NCBI GenBank assembly: GCA_937892865.1
Contig: CALBJG010000148.1
Coordinates: 1 to 47,256 of the forward strand
Length of the DNA: 47,256 nucleotides
Direction of reading: 5' to 3'
Origin: an uncultured Clostridia bacterium
GTDB lineage: Bacteria > Bacillota > Clostridia > Oscillospirales > Oscillospiraceae
A program made the position numbers and the translations under genes. Under the pieces are notes generated by a model. It did no database searches. It saw nothing but the letters and a program-made list of their open reading frames with translations, and was not told the origin of the DNA. Numbering within the stretch: position 1 is the stretch's first letter; each line of letters opens with the position of its first letter. Of the stretch, positions 26,301-31,897 are shown one piece after another.

Positions 26301-26751
26301 GATCGGTATGATCGGTGACGTGACTTTAGAAGATGAGTCGATCATTACTGAGGCAATGGATATCTACAACTGGATGTATCTGGATGAGCGTGAGCAACTG
26401 GACTATTCCACATTGATTACAGCGAAAGGCGACCTTGAAAAACTCCAGAAGGAAGCCGCCGCGGCGGTAGATGCGCTAATTCAGGAGATCGGCGACTCAG
26501 TAGATTACAGTGATAAGAATGCCATCAAGATTGCACGTGCCGCCTATGACGCCCTGACGCCGGGTTCAAAGCAATATGTAACAATGCTGAGTCTGTTGGA
26601 AGAAGCAGAACTGTTATATAGCCATATGTTCCCCATTTGGGCAATGGTGGTGATCGCTGTGGTAGCGGTTGCTGGCGCAGTTACAGCAATTATCGTAGTG
26701 CGGAAAAAGCGTAAGGCAATAATGCCGACTGTTGAAGATACCGCATCATAA
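20335..26751 (+). CDS. Giant membrane-anchored surface protein: five tandem modules, propeller-like region, helical repeats
   Basis: 2138 residues, not recognised as a named family. A signal peptide (about 1-24, FLSLILAFAIILSFVPVFVIA) is followed by five tandem modules of about 220 residues starting near 36, 257, 483, 705 and 929. Each opens with YNFALGxTDL or a variant, then LxWKY, YPAGxW, a beta-rich segment ending GEVYLxKG, and GxYTLVFKA. Residues about 1120-1800 form a repetitive beta-rich region (MFVYNLDNVTLE, NLYLGSYEKAYIVKYEPQ, ALYAGTYNNGAITKINL) resembling a beta-propeller. Five helical repeats of about 55 residues (VTLEDEETI, ALTANQQKYVKNYETL) follow, then a membrane helix at about 2100-2122 and a basic tail RKKRK. 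AGGAGG precedes the ATG, 27 bases after the GH2 gene. Inference: the modules bind a glycan and the helices act as a stalk. Confidence 0.85.
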   Translation: MKRFLSLILAFAIILSFVPVFVIAEGASGSAGEDPIEVTYDFALENTSLVNNNGASFAKQTLNTAANEGKLASYYTQGELNWKYTLNNASSFKTSTNTSTALPIFGGNGYVWTGLRLINKVVEGSVSSYPTGHWNSFTIRVETAGTYNISLNYQKRSGGAKEGQVYLLPGTYATVDDVDAAMSASTLLGTLDFSNNSSTPTNASAQLGEVELTAGEHTIVFKGVSYATGSKEAYIYISNLKMLQVLDPGDNDAIQPQGYNFALGSTDLTDASGASLAGKTLTQAPIKAAVDGFYADGTTSWKYGLDNIASFATDSKTAHDTFYFGGTDSYKWTGLRLGAKVQEGSSPATYPAGYWVGFTVKSPGAGNFKFDLSYQPRSGGTSAGEVYLVKGEFTDIATLEEKLTKENLRQVVDFSSNTTDFFAPVKADLGIVTMEDCAYTVVFKATKADASAYMHISALNFTQTQDAPYVPTLPGEEEELPVQPQGYNFALGATDLVDENGAALGGKNISLTTTKNALAQYYDQGILSWKYTLDNADSFKTNTNSVVNTSCFGDTDTYKYHGLRFGVKVQEGKETATYPAGFWMALTIQSPGKGTFDANLNFQSRNDSTPAGEVYLIKGTFTDARVLEKKLTEENLLKSVNFQANNTTTQYQPSKRSLGVVAFEQGEYTLVFKAAEMASYGAYMTITDITFTPCAPEVVLPPVQANKIVYDFNLGPTDLVSVDGADLGGQDLENRNVIAALGEYYEKQKIYWKYAASNLSSFKKKDTTILSTCYFSGPEPYHKYNGLRLGVKVNGPKVDPNTNQKVASYPAGWWVAVNIHSPGKGLYYLTLDYQKRADACTEGEFYLIKGALTNASDIQAQLTPENRLLSEDLSNRTLEFRDKKLELGAVCFEQGEYTLVFRAANAKDTGAYMYLNKLTATHESIMTFSDETVYNFALSNVDDGIYTGQPTVAEKETDIAQLYDRGKLNWKYEDREMTLSDTFNNFNKAYDLYLYTNQEQWMAFRIKSPGKGLHTLILNHSQGASGALGAVYVLPGDTKDIQSAMDHGNRVGKVQFYNETGDSQTENGKTTTVGTYEFGDEKEYILVMEAYEASPYKSGIGYMWLTSLIAKKGDHTKQQTATRRIRPMVVDPDPVKGFETTAYGTTAVVNGQDYLFLPTEGKKMFVYNLDNVTLEAIVKTPFTTMRGMTTDSDGIVWGVGDNAYVWRYDPYTEVGTRSINYKIEGGIEDTNSGFTIVSDDNGNLYLGSYEKAYIVKYEPQSGKFSKVVGELHPDAAYSSGLVYKDGFLYAAISGDRNNDGAKVAEVLKIDLAANKVVARKDILPQFGDDEVMVRGSGICGNTLFIGGDVMDAFIAFDIDTMEFKDYGIGDYQMSWSPTEEIDGKCYMLISTLGFHEYDSSTDTLTKVENMEYGIVGFRCRNFSSITLENNPLLPGTSYVTYASTGVKIYNFETQKVFSPDLYDEDNNGSGQDIRTIVNGLPGSDEIYIGGYNTENAVAISLLNGETVKNFKVSSAQTDAFLWYENALYAGTYNNGAITKINLEDENRNVVLQSMKDMYGQSRVHALAAGDGWIFGGTVPDSFMYGGCLIAINLQTQERVVVENIVKDQCITGLVYNDGLVFGTTSLAGGTGTLPGGTNPENSAVIFVYDVQKKEKIAELDLREHIPGLLDTLPYVNGIVADPNVAENGKYWGIISETLFSFTFNKETNTFKVKEELCFTKTVMPATSEARHWFARDFAFKDGYMYASFGSQGGLQKINLENPKDHSRVNCETPTHFVIAEDGNLYYSIGNQMLKMYPLDVTESDWEKSEKVDALIAKIDKKVTLESETAILAASDAYQALSLKHRALVQNFETLEIAQTDLLEAKIETIEEVSLDDKELILSLNETYKALTANQQKYVKNYETLRKATKELQAILDKIEADRVQKILDEGIRALGEITLEDEETIKGLRETFNALTFAQQNLVDTTQLKAVEEAIKELRQVRIDRLIQLIGMIGDVTLEDESIITEAMDIYNWMYLDEREQLDYSTLITAKGDLEKLQKEAAAAVDALIQEIGDSVDYSDKNAIKIARAAYDALTPGSKQYVTMLSLLEEAELLYSHMFPIWAMVVIAVVAVAGAVTAIIVVRKKRKAIMPTVEDTAS
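20440..23670 (+). repeat. Five tandem ~670-bp coding repeats in the surface protein
   Basis: Repeat units begin near 20440, 21103, 21781, 22447 and 23119. Units 2 and 3 are closest at DNA level: both open with CAACCTCAAGG, TATAACTT and GCTTTGGG, and both contain the TACCCCGCAGG stretch. Unit 5 is shorter and most diverged. The pattern indicates growth by in-frame duplication, with the second and third units the most recent or most homogenised pair. Confidence 0.85.
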
Positions 26752-26801
26752 TAGGCGCAGAAAGCGCTTTCCCCCAACAAAAGGCAGATATAGGGCATAA
26801 G

Positions 26802-26834
26802 AAAACCGCCGTAGATATTTCTACGGCGGTTTTG
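26802..26834. terminator. Terminator after the surface-protein gene
   Basis: AAAACCGCCGTAG pairs perfectly with CTACGGCGGTTTT around a short A/T loop, giving a 13-bp stem whose outer A/T pairs supply short T-runs in both directions. It lies 50 bases after the stop of the giant gene. Confidence 0.8.
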
Positions 26835-26862
26835 AGCAATATTAAGAAAGGGGGTAAAATTA
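26831..26862. repeat. Copy A of a 32-base post-terminator repeat
   Basis: The shared pattern is TTTGAGCAT or TTTGAGCAA, then TAAGAAAGGGGG, then AAATTA. Copy A follows the hairpin of the surface-protein operon. It matches copy B (27036-27066) at about 28 of 32 positions. Copy B spans the 3' end of rpsU and its terminator arm, so copy A may come from duplication of that region. Confidence 0.65.
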
Positions 26863-27001
26863 CAATCATCCCTTATCCCTACGCTTATTTTGCTTTTGAC
26901 TGCGGTAACGATGCACCATTCCAGCGGCATTGATCGCCGATTTGACCGGTTTTATCGCCGCATCATTATCGGTAAAATATTTGTTTTAACAATCAATAGG
27001 C

Positions 27002-27038
27002 AAAAAAATCCCGCAGACAAGAGTCTGCGGGATTTTTT
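27002..27038 (-). terminator. Terminator of rpsU (bidirectional)
   Basis: AAAATCCCGCAGAC pairs perfectly with GTCTGCGGGATTTT around AAGA. On the minus strand it runs into seven T residues; on the plus strand into six. It lies about 25 bases past the rpsU stop. Confidence 0.93.
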
Positions 27039-27066
27039 GAGCATAATAAGAAAGGGGGAGAAATTA
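27036..27066. repeat. Copy B of the post-terminator repeat (3' end of rpsU)
   Basis: This is the partner of the copy at 26831-26862. On the minus strand it includes the rpsU stop codon TAA, the untranslated CCCCCTTTCTTA segment and the start of the terminator. Confidence 0.65.
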
Positions 27067-27246
27067 ATAGAACTTTCTCTTATTCTTACGGGCAGCTTCA
27101 GACTTCTGCTTACGCTTCAGGCTGGGGCTGACATAATGCTCGCGCTTCTTAACTTCGGCAATAACGCCCTCCTTGGCACAGCTACGCTTAAAACGGCGCA
27201 GAGCGCTCTCCAGAGATTCGTTTTCCTTAACGCGAATTTCAGACAT
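27064..27246 (-). CDS. rpsU: Ribosomal protein bS21
   Basis: Small-subunit ribosomal protein near the anti-Shine-Dalgarno end of 16S rRNA. 60 residues, full family length: SEIRVKENESLESALRRFKRSCAKEGVIAEVKKREHY then a basic tail KNKRKFY. The ATG at 27246 has GAGGGAGGG upstream; an earlier in-frame ATG overlaps that ribosome site and is rejected. It has a perfect consensus promoter, a two-hairpin leader of about 64 bases and its own terminator, so it is a separate unit downstream of leuS. Confidence 0.97.
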   Translation of the reverse strand: MSEIRVKENESLESALRRFKRSCAKEGVIAEVKKREHYVSPSLKRKQKSEAARKNKRKFY

Positions 27247-27266
27247 GGTTTTCCCTCCCTCCGATG

Positions 27267-27310
27267 GCATCCGGCTAAGTCCAGGATGCTTTCAGGCCCG
27301 CTATGCAGGC
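27267..27310 (-). promoter_or_regulatory. Structured 5' leader of rpsU (two hairpins)
   Basis: The transcript from the rpsU promoter would begin at about 27310 and immediately form GCCTGC/GCGGGC (six pairs, three-base loop). A second hairpin, GCATCC/GGATGC with an eleven-base loop, lies just before the ribosome site. Ribosomal-protein leaders often bind their own product. Such a role here is inference; no known leader family was matched. Confidence 0.45.
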
Positions 27311-27316
27311 TTGAAT

Positions 27317-27345
27317 ATTATATGCCGATTTACGGAATTTGTCAA
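27317..27345 (-). promoter_or_regulatory. Consensus sigma-A promoter of rpsU
   Basis: TTGACA and TATAAT, both perfect, are separated by 17 bases on the minus strand. It lies between the leuS stop and the rpsU leader, in keeping with strong ribosomal-protein expression. Confidence 0.92.
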
Positions 27346-27385
27346 GGACGATTTCCCGTTTTTTCATCGGAATGTGCTTTTTTTC

Positions 27386-29809
27386 TTATTTTACGATCAA
27401 ATTGACCAGTTTGTTTTTGACCACGATGGTTTTAACGATGCTGCCGCCGTTCTTTTCCAGGAACTTGGCGATCTTCTCGTCAGCCAGCACATTCTGAACA
27501 ACTGTGTCATTGTCCAAGTCTGCTTCCATCACCACAGTACCGCGCATCTTGCCGTTGACCTGCACAGCGAAAGTGACCTCGGAATCCTTGCACTTATCTT
27601 CGCTATAGGTGGGCCAGGGCTCATAAGCGATGGTATTGTTGTGACCCATTACCTGCCAGATCTCTTCGCCCACATGGGGGATAATGCAGGAGATCATCTT
27701 GATAAAGCCCTCTGCATACTCTCTGGGGCAAGTGCCGTTTTTATAAACTTCGTTCACAAAAACCATCATCTGGGCAATGGCTGTATTGAAGCCCAAAGCC
27801 TCAAAGTCAGAGGTGACTTTCTTTACGGTCTGGTGGTAGACCTTGGTCAGTTTGCCGTCATCGGTGTCTGTGATGTTTGCGCTCTCGGTAAAGAAGTTCC
27901 ATACACGGTTAATGAACTTCTTCGCGCCGGCAACAGCGGTTGTGCTCCAGGGCTTGGACACTTCCAGGGGGCCCATAAACATCTCGTAAAGACGCAGGGT
28001 ATCTGCGCCATACTCCTTGACTACATCGCTGGGATTGACCACGAACTCGGGGAAACGCTTGCCCATCTTGATGCCGTTCTCGCCCAGGATCATACCCTGG
28101 TGGACCAGTTTCTTGAAGGGCTCCTTCACGGGAGACAAGCCCTGATCGTAGAGGAAGCGATTCCAGATACGGGAGTAGATCAAGTGTCCGACCGCATGCT
28201 CCGGACCGCCGATATACAGATCAACGGGCATCCAGTGTTCCAGCAATTTCTGGTCACAGAATTCCTTATCGTTCTTGGGATCGATATAGCGCATATAGTA
28301 CCAGGAAGAGCCTGCGCTGCCAGGCATTGTGGAAGTTTCACGAATACCCTTCAAGCCGTTTTGATCGTACTGCTTCCACTGGGTAGCATTTTCCAAAGGC
28401 GCTTTGCCGCCCTTGCCCTTGTAGTCTTCCAATACAGGCAGGATCAAAGGCAGTTCCTCATCGGGCAGGAACACGGTCTTTCCGTCCTCGGTGTACACGC
28501 AGGGAACGGGCTCGCCCCAATAGCGCTGACGGGCAAAGATCCACTCGCGGAAGTGATAGTTGTTCTTTCTTCTGGCAACCCCTGCTTTTTCCAGTTTGCA
28601 GGTGATGGCTTCCTTGGCTTCTTCCACGGTCAAGCCGGTGAATTCCTCGGAATTGACCAGTTTGCAACCCTTGCCTAAGTAATCCTGCTTTTCGAATGCG
28701 CATTCCGATACATCCCGGCCCTCAATGACCTGGATCATGGGAATGTTATGGGCAATGGCGTACTCAAAGTCACGCTGGTCGTGGCTGGGAACAGCCATAA
28801 CAGCACCGGTGCCGTAGTTGCCCAGGACGAAGTCGCCGATGAATACGGGAACTTCCTTGCCGTTGACGGGGTTGATGGCATAGATGCCCTTCAGGGGACA
28901 GCCGGTCTTGGTCTTGGTGACATCGGTACGGTCGATCTCACTCATGGCTGCTGCAGCCTTGATGTAGGCTTCCACCTCTTCCTTATTCTCCACGCGGTCC
29001 ATCAGGCCCTTTACGATCTTGCCGTCGGGAGCCAGGACCATGAAGGTGATGCCGTAGATGGTTTCGATACAGGTGGTGTAGATGGAGAACTCACCGCCGC
29101 CGACCAGCTTGAAGTCGACCTCAACACCGGTGGACTTGCCGATCCAGTTGCGCTGGATCTCCTTGGTGGATTCGGGCCAATCGATCTCCTCCAGACCCTC
29201 CAGCAGCTTTTCAGCAAAAGCAGGCTGATCAATGACCCACTGCATCATGTTCTTCTTCACTACAGGATAGCCGCCCCGCTCGGATTTGCCGTCGATAACC
29301 TCGTCGTTGGCAAGGACCGTACCCAGTGCCTCGCACCAGTTCACAGGCATCTCGATCCGCTTGGCATAGCCTGCCTCCCACAGCTTCTTGAAGATCCACT
29401 GGGTCCACTTATAGAAATCCGGGTCGGAGGTGGCAATGACCTTGGACCAATCGTAGTCAAAGCCCAGCTCCTTCAGCTGGCCGGAGAAGGTCTCGATATT
29501 CTTCTGGGTAAAGCCGTTGGGATGGTTGCCGGTGTCCACGGCGTACTGCTCCGCAGGCAGACCAAAGGAGTCGTAGCCCATGGGGTGCAGCACATTATAG
29601 CCCTGCATCCGCTTCATACGGGACATGATATCCGTAGCGGTGTAGCCCTCGGGGTGGCCTGCGTGCAGACCCACGCCGGAAGGATAAGGGAACATATCCA
29701 GCACATAGTACTTAGGCTTGGAGAAATCCCACACATCGGTCTTGAAGGTGTGGTTCTCCTCCCAGTATTTTTGCCATTTTTTCTCAACGGCGGAATGATC
29801 GTAATTCAT
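27386..29809 (-). CDS. leuS: Leucyl-tRNA synthetase
   Basis: Charges tRNA(Leu) with leucine. 807 residues of bacterial class Ia LeuRS. The HIGH-type motif is PYPSGVGLHAGHPEGY near residue 40. The CP1 editing domain is present, with NYGTGAVMAVPSHDQRDFEYA (editing Asp retained). The second signature reads KMGKR at 581-585 rather than KMSKS. The zinc-knuckle region ANDEVIDGKSERGGYPVVKK lacks the usual cysteines. The start at 29809 (MNYDHSAVEKKWQKYW) is the family norm and has GAGAGGTAG upstream; a longer frame into rsfS is rejected. Last gene of the operon that starts at smc, 17 bases after rsfS. Confidence 0.97.
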   Translation of the reverse strand: MNYDHSAVEKKWQKYWEENHTFKTDVWDFSKPKYYVLDMFPYPSGVGLHAGHPEGYTATDIMSRMKRMQGYNVLHPMGYDSFGLPAEQYAVDTGNHPNGFTQKNIETFSGQLKELGFDYDWSKVIATSDPDFYKWTQWIFKKLWEAGYAKRIEMPVNWCEALGTVLANDEVIDGKSERGGYPVVKKNMMQWVIDQPAFAEKLLEGLEEIDWPESTKEIQRNWIGKSTGVEVDFKLVGGGEFSIYTTCIETIYGITFMVLAPDGKIVKGLMDRVENKEEVEAYIKAAAAMSEIDRTDVTKTKTGCPLKGIYAINPVNGKEVPVFIGDFVLGNYGTGAVMAVPSHDQRDFEYAIAHNIPMIQVIEGRDVSECAFEKQDYLGKGCKLVNSEEFTGLTVEEAKEAITCKLEKAGVARRKNNYHFREWIFARQRYWGEPVPCVYTEDGKTVFLPDEELPLILPVLEDYKGKGGKAPLENATQWKQYDQNGLKGIRETSTMPGSAGSSWYYMRYIDPKNDKEFCDQKLLEHWMPVDLYIGGPEHAVGHLIYSRIWNRFLYDQGLSPVKEPFKKLVHQGMILGENGIKMGKRFPEFVVNPSDVVKEYGADTLRLYEMFMGPLEVSKPWSTTAVAGAKKFINRVWNFFTESANITDTDDGKLTKVYHQTVKKVTSDFEALGFNTAIAQMMVFVNEVYKNGTCPREYAEGFIKMISCIIPHVGEEIWQVMGHNNTIAYEPWPTYSEDKCKDSEVTFAVQVNGKMRGTVVMEADLDNDTVVQNVLADEKIAKFLEKNGGSIVKTIVVKNKLVNLIVK

Positions 29810-29826
29810 GCTCTTCACTACCTCTC

Positions 29827-30189
29827 TCAGTTCGGCAAAACAATATCGCTCAGATCGATCTGCTCGGCATCCGCCCACAGACGCTCCAGAGCGTAGAATT
29901 CTCTGGCTTCCTCAGTAAACACATGGACCACAACGCTGCCGAAGTCCAGCAGCTCCCAGGTGTTGCCCCGGTGACCTTCCCGACCCAGCATAGGCTCACC
30001 CAGCTGCTCGAAGGTGTACTCCGCATGATCGCAGAGGGTCTTAACATGGGTATTGGAGGTACCGGTGCAGATGATAAAATAATCTGCAAGGCTGGAGATC
30101 TCAGCGATCTTCAAAAGCTTGATATCCATGCCCTTCTTTTCATCCAATGCTTTTGTGACCTCATAGGCCACTTCTTTTGCTGTTAACAT
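29827..30189 (-). CDS. rsfS: RsfS, ribosomal silencing factor
   Basis: 120 residues. The family core is intact: KALDEKKGMDIKLLKIAEISSLADYFIICTGTSNTHVKTL, then REGHRGNTWELLDFGSVVVHVFTEEAREFYALERLWADA. RsfS binds ribosomal protein uL14 and blocks subunit joining when nutrients are short. It lies 20 bases after nadD/yqeK and 17 before leuS; the nadD-yqeK-rsfS order is common in Firmicutes. AAAGGAAAA precedes the ATG. Confidence 0.96.
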   Translation of the reverse strand: MLTAKEVAYEVTKALDEKKGMDIKLLKIAEISSLADYFIICTGTSNTHVKTLCDHAEYTFEQLGEPMLGREGHRGNTWELLDFGSVVVHVFTEEAREFYALERLWADAEQIDLSDIVLPN

Positions 30190-30209
30190 GGTATTTTCCT
30201 TTCTGCTCC

Positions 30210-31382
30210 TTATTGCTTCAAAAACTCCAGCGCCTGAATGGATTCCCGGGATATCTCCTTCCCCTCCTCCTTCAGCACAGCAAGGGTCATTTCAAGTCCC
30301 ATACGCAGCGCCCCGTCCAGATCCGCATATGCCAGCTGCCGCAGCTGCTCCACACCGGGGAAATCCCGGTTCGGCTCCATATAATCGGCAACATAAATGA
30401 TCTTTTCCAGGGTGTTCATATTTGCTTTACCGGTGGTATGGCTGGCAATAGCGCTGACCACCGCTTCATTCTCCCCAAAGATCCGACGGGCCACCAGACT
30501 GCCGGTGAGGGCATGGAGGGTCTTGGGATTTTGGGTAGAAAAATTGTCTAAGATTATACCATAGGCATCGCACAATGTCAATTGCAGCGGACCGTCCAAG
30601 GCCTTGGTGATATCATGCAAAAGACCGGCACGGGCGGCATCCGTCGGGTCTGCGCCCCATAGCTTTGCCAGCTCCACAGCCGTATCCCGGCAGCCCAGCA
30701 CATGCTTGACCCGATTTGGCTTCAGCAGGCTGATCACCGCAGCCTCCAGCTGCTCGAGGGGGAGATTTTGGTAGCAGGTGGCCGTGCCGTAGAGGCCCTG
30801 ATCCTGAATATAAGACAGCGCCTGCCGGTCCATAAATCCATCGGCGCAGCCGAATACCAGCATTCTGCGAAGGTCTGTGGAGGAGATCTCCGTAACCGGA
30901 TTTTCCACAAGATACACCGTAGCGCCGGCTTCCTCCAGCCGCTGCTTTTGTTCTGCCACCGCGCCGACCTCGCCCTTATCCCCACGGTAGAACACACCGA
31001 TGGAGGCTTTTTCCATGATCCTTTCCGGATGCATCCAATTGTGGAAGCTTAAAAACATATCCGTGCCCATCAGCAGCACAAGCTCCGTATCCGGATGCTC
31101 AGCGGAAAGCTCAGTTACGGTCTGCCAGGTATAGCTGGTGCCGCCTCTTTCCAGCTCCAGGTCGGAAACGCAGATGCCGGGCTGACGGATGCTCAGCTGC
31201 AGCAGCTGCATACGCTGCTGCGGTGTGGCAGAGCCCTCCGGCAGCTGCTTATGGGGAGATATATAGGAAGGGATCATATAAAGCATATCCAGCGACAGGG
31301 CCTTCAAGGCATACGCAGCCGCCCGGACATGACCCAAATGCGGTGGATTGAATGTGCCGCCGTAGATACCGATTCTTTTCAT
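30210..31382 (-). CDS. nadD: NadD-YqeK fusion: nicotinate-mononucleotide adenylyltransferase plus HD-domain Ap4A hydrolase
   Basis: 390 residues in one frame. Residues 1-195 are NadD, which makes nicotinate adenine dinucleotide in NAD synthesis: GGTFNPPHLGHV nucleotide loop, MGTDMF, and ISSTDLRR near 175. Residues about 200-390 are an HD phosphohydrolase of the YqeK type: RVKHVLGCRDTAVELAK, GLLHDITKAL with the metal-binding His-Asp pair, HALTGSLVARRIFG, IASHTTG and IYVADYMEPNRDF. YqeK proteins cleave diadenosine tetraphosphate symmetrically. In most Firmicutes these are adjacent separate genes; here they are joined without a stop. GGGGAGAGG precedes the ATG. It lies 44 bases after yhbY. Confidence 0.92.
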   Translation of the reverse strand: MKRIGIYGGTFNPPHLGHVRAAAYALKALSLDMLYMIPSYISPHKQLPEGSATPQQRMQLLQLSIRQPGICVSDLELERGGTSYTWQTVTELSAEHPDTELVLLMGTDMFLSFHNWMHPERIMEKASIGVFYRGDKGEVGAVAEQKQRLEEAGATVYLVENPVTEISSTDLRRMLVFGCADGFMDRQALSYIQDQGLYGTATCYQNLPLEQLEAAVISLLKPNRVKHVLGCRDTAVELAKLWGADPTDAARAGLLHDITKALDGPLQLTLCDAYGIILDNFSTQNPKTLHALTGSLVARRIFGENEAVVSAIASHTTGKANMNTLEKIIYVADYMEPNRDFPGVEQLRQLAYADLDGALRMGLEMTLAVLKEEGKEISRESIQALEFLKQ

Positions 31383-31426
31383 ATAGCCTCTCCCCTTCTG
31401 CGCTTATTGCCAGGCGTTATGACAGA

Positions 31427-31897
31427 TCACTGATTTTCCCGAAGCTGACGCTCACGGTCCCGCTCGATGGCCTTCTCAATGGCCTGCTGGCGGAAATACT
31501 CATTGCGCTGCTGCCGGACCTTCCGGGCAGCATCCCGCCGTGCCTTCGCGCCCTTACGGACAGGATTTGCCTTGGACACCGGAGTGGCCTTTTTCTTGGC
31601 TCTGCCGGTCTGATTCCGCTCTGCCTGCAGCTTCTGGCTGAAGCGGTAGATCACAAATTTCGTGCCGATCACCGCAACACCCTCTGCGCCGGTGGCCTCA
31701 CAGATCTCATCGCTGACCTCCCGGGGGGACATCATGGCGCCTTCCAGCACCTTGCCCTTCACCAGTTCCCGGGCTTCCAGCTGATTCTCAGCCTCAGCAA
31801 TAACGGCCTCGGTAACACCGCCCTTGCCCACCATCAGCGTGGTCTCCAGGGTATTTGCCTGGGATCGAAGCTCTGCTCGTTCCTTACTTGTCAGCAT
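31427..31897 (-). CDS. yhbY: YhbY-type CRM-domain RNA-binding protein with basic C-terminal extension
   Basis: 156 residues. The first 97 or so match YhbY, a pre-50S-associated RNA-binding protein: LTSKERAELRSQANTLETTLMVGKGGVTEAVI, ARELVKGKVL, and GVAVIGTKFVIYR. Single-domain YhbY proteins normally end there. This one carries about 60 more residues rich in Lys, Arg and Gln (RAKKKATPVSKANPVRKGAK...RQQRNEYFRQQAIEKAIERD), probably disordered then helical, likely adding RNA affinity. Its first 14 bases overlap the end of rdgB, and AAGGAGG lies inside rdgB. Confidence 0.9.
   Translation of the reverse strand: MLTSKERAELRSQANTLETTLMVGKGGVTEAVIAEAENQLEARELVKGKVLEGAMMSPREVSDEICEATGAEGVAVIGTKFVIYRFSQKLQAERNQTGRAKKKATPVSKANPVRKGAKARRDAARKVRQQRNEYFRQQAIEKAIERDRERQLRENQ

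Larger units (their letters stand above)
26752..27063. other. Gene-free stretch with two terminators and a repeated 3' segment
   Basis: This 312-base gap holds the terminator of the surface-protein operon, the terminator of rpsU, and two copies of an imperfect 32-base sequence, each directly beside a hairpin. Between them the minus strand has a 39-codon open stretch ending SQKQNKRRDKG with a basic tail but no acceptable start or ribosome site. It may be a decayed gene end. Nothing else was recognised. Confidence 0.6.

Noticed and set aside
27173..29896. Two long plus-strand open frames (about 500 and 380 codons) opposite leuS
   Set aside because: They are shadows of leuS codon usage. They lack recognisable domains and ribosome sites, and leuS is certain.
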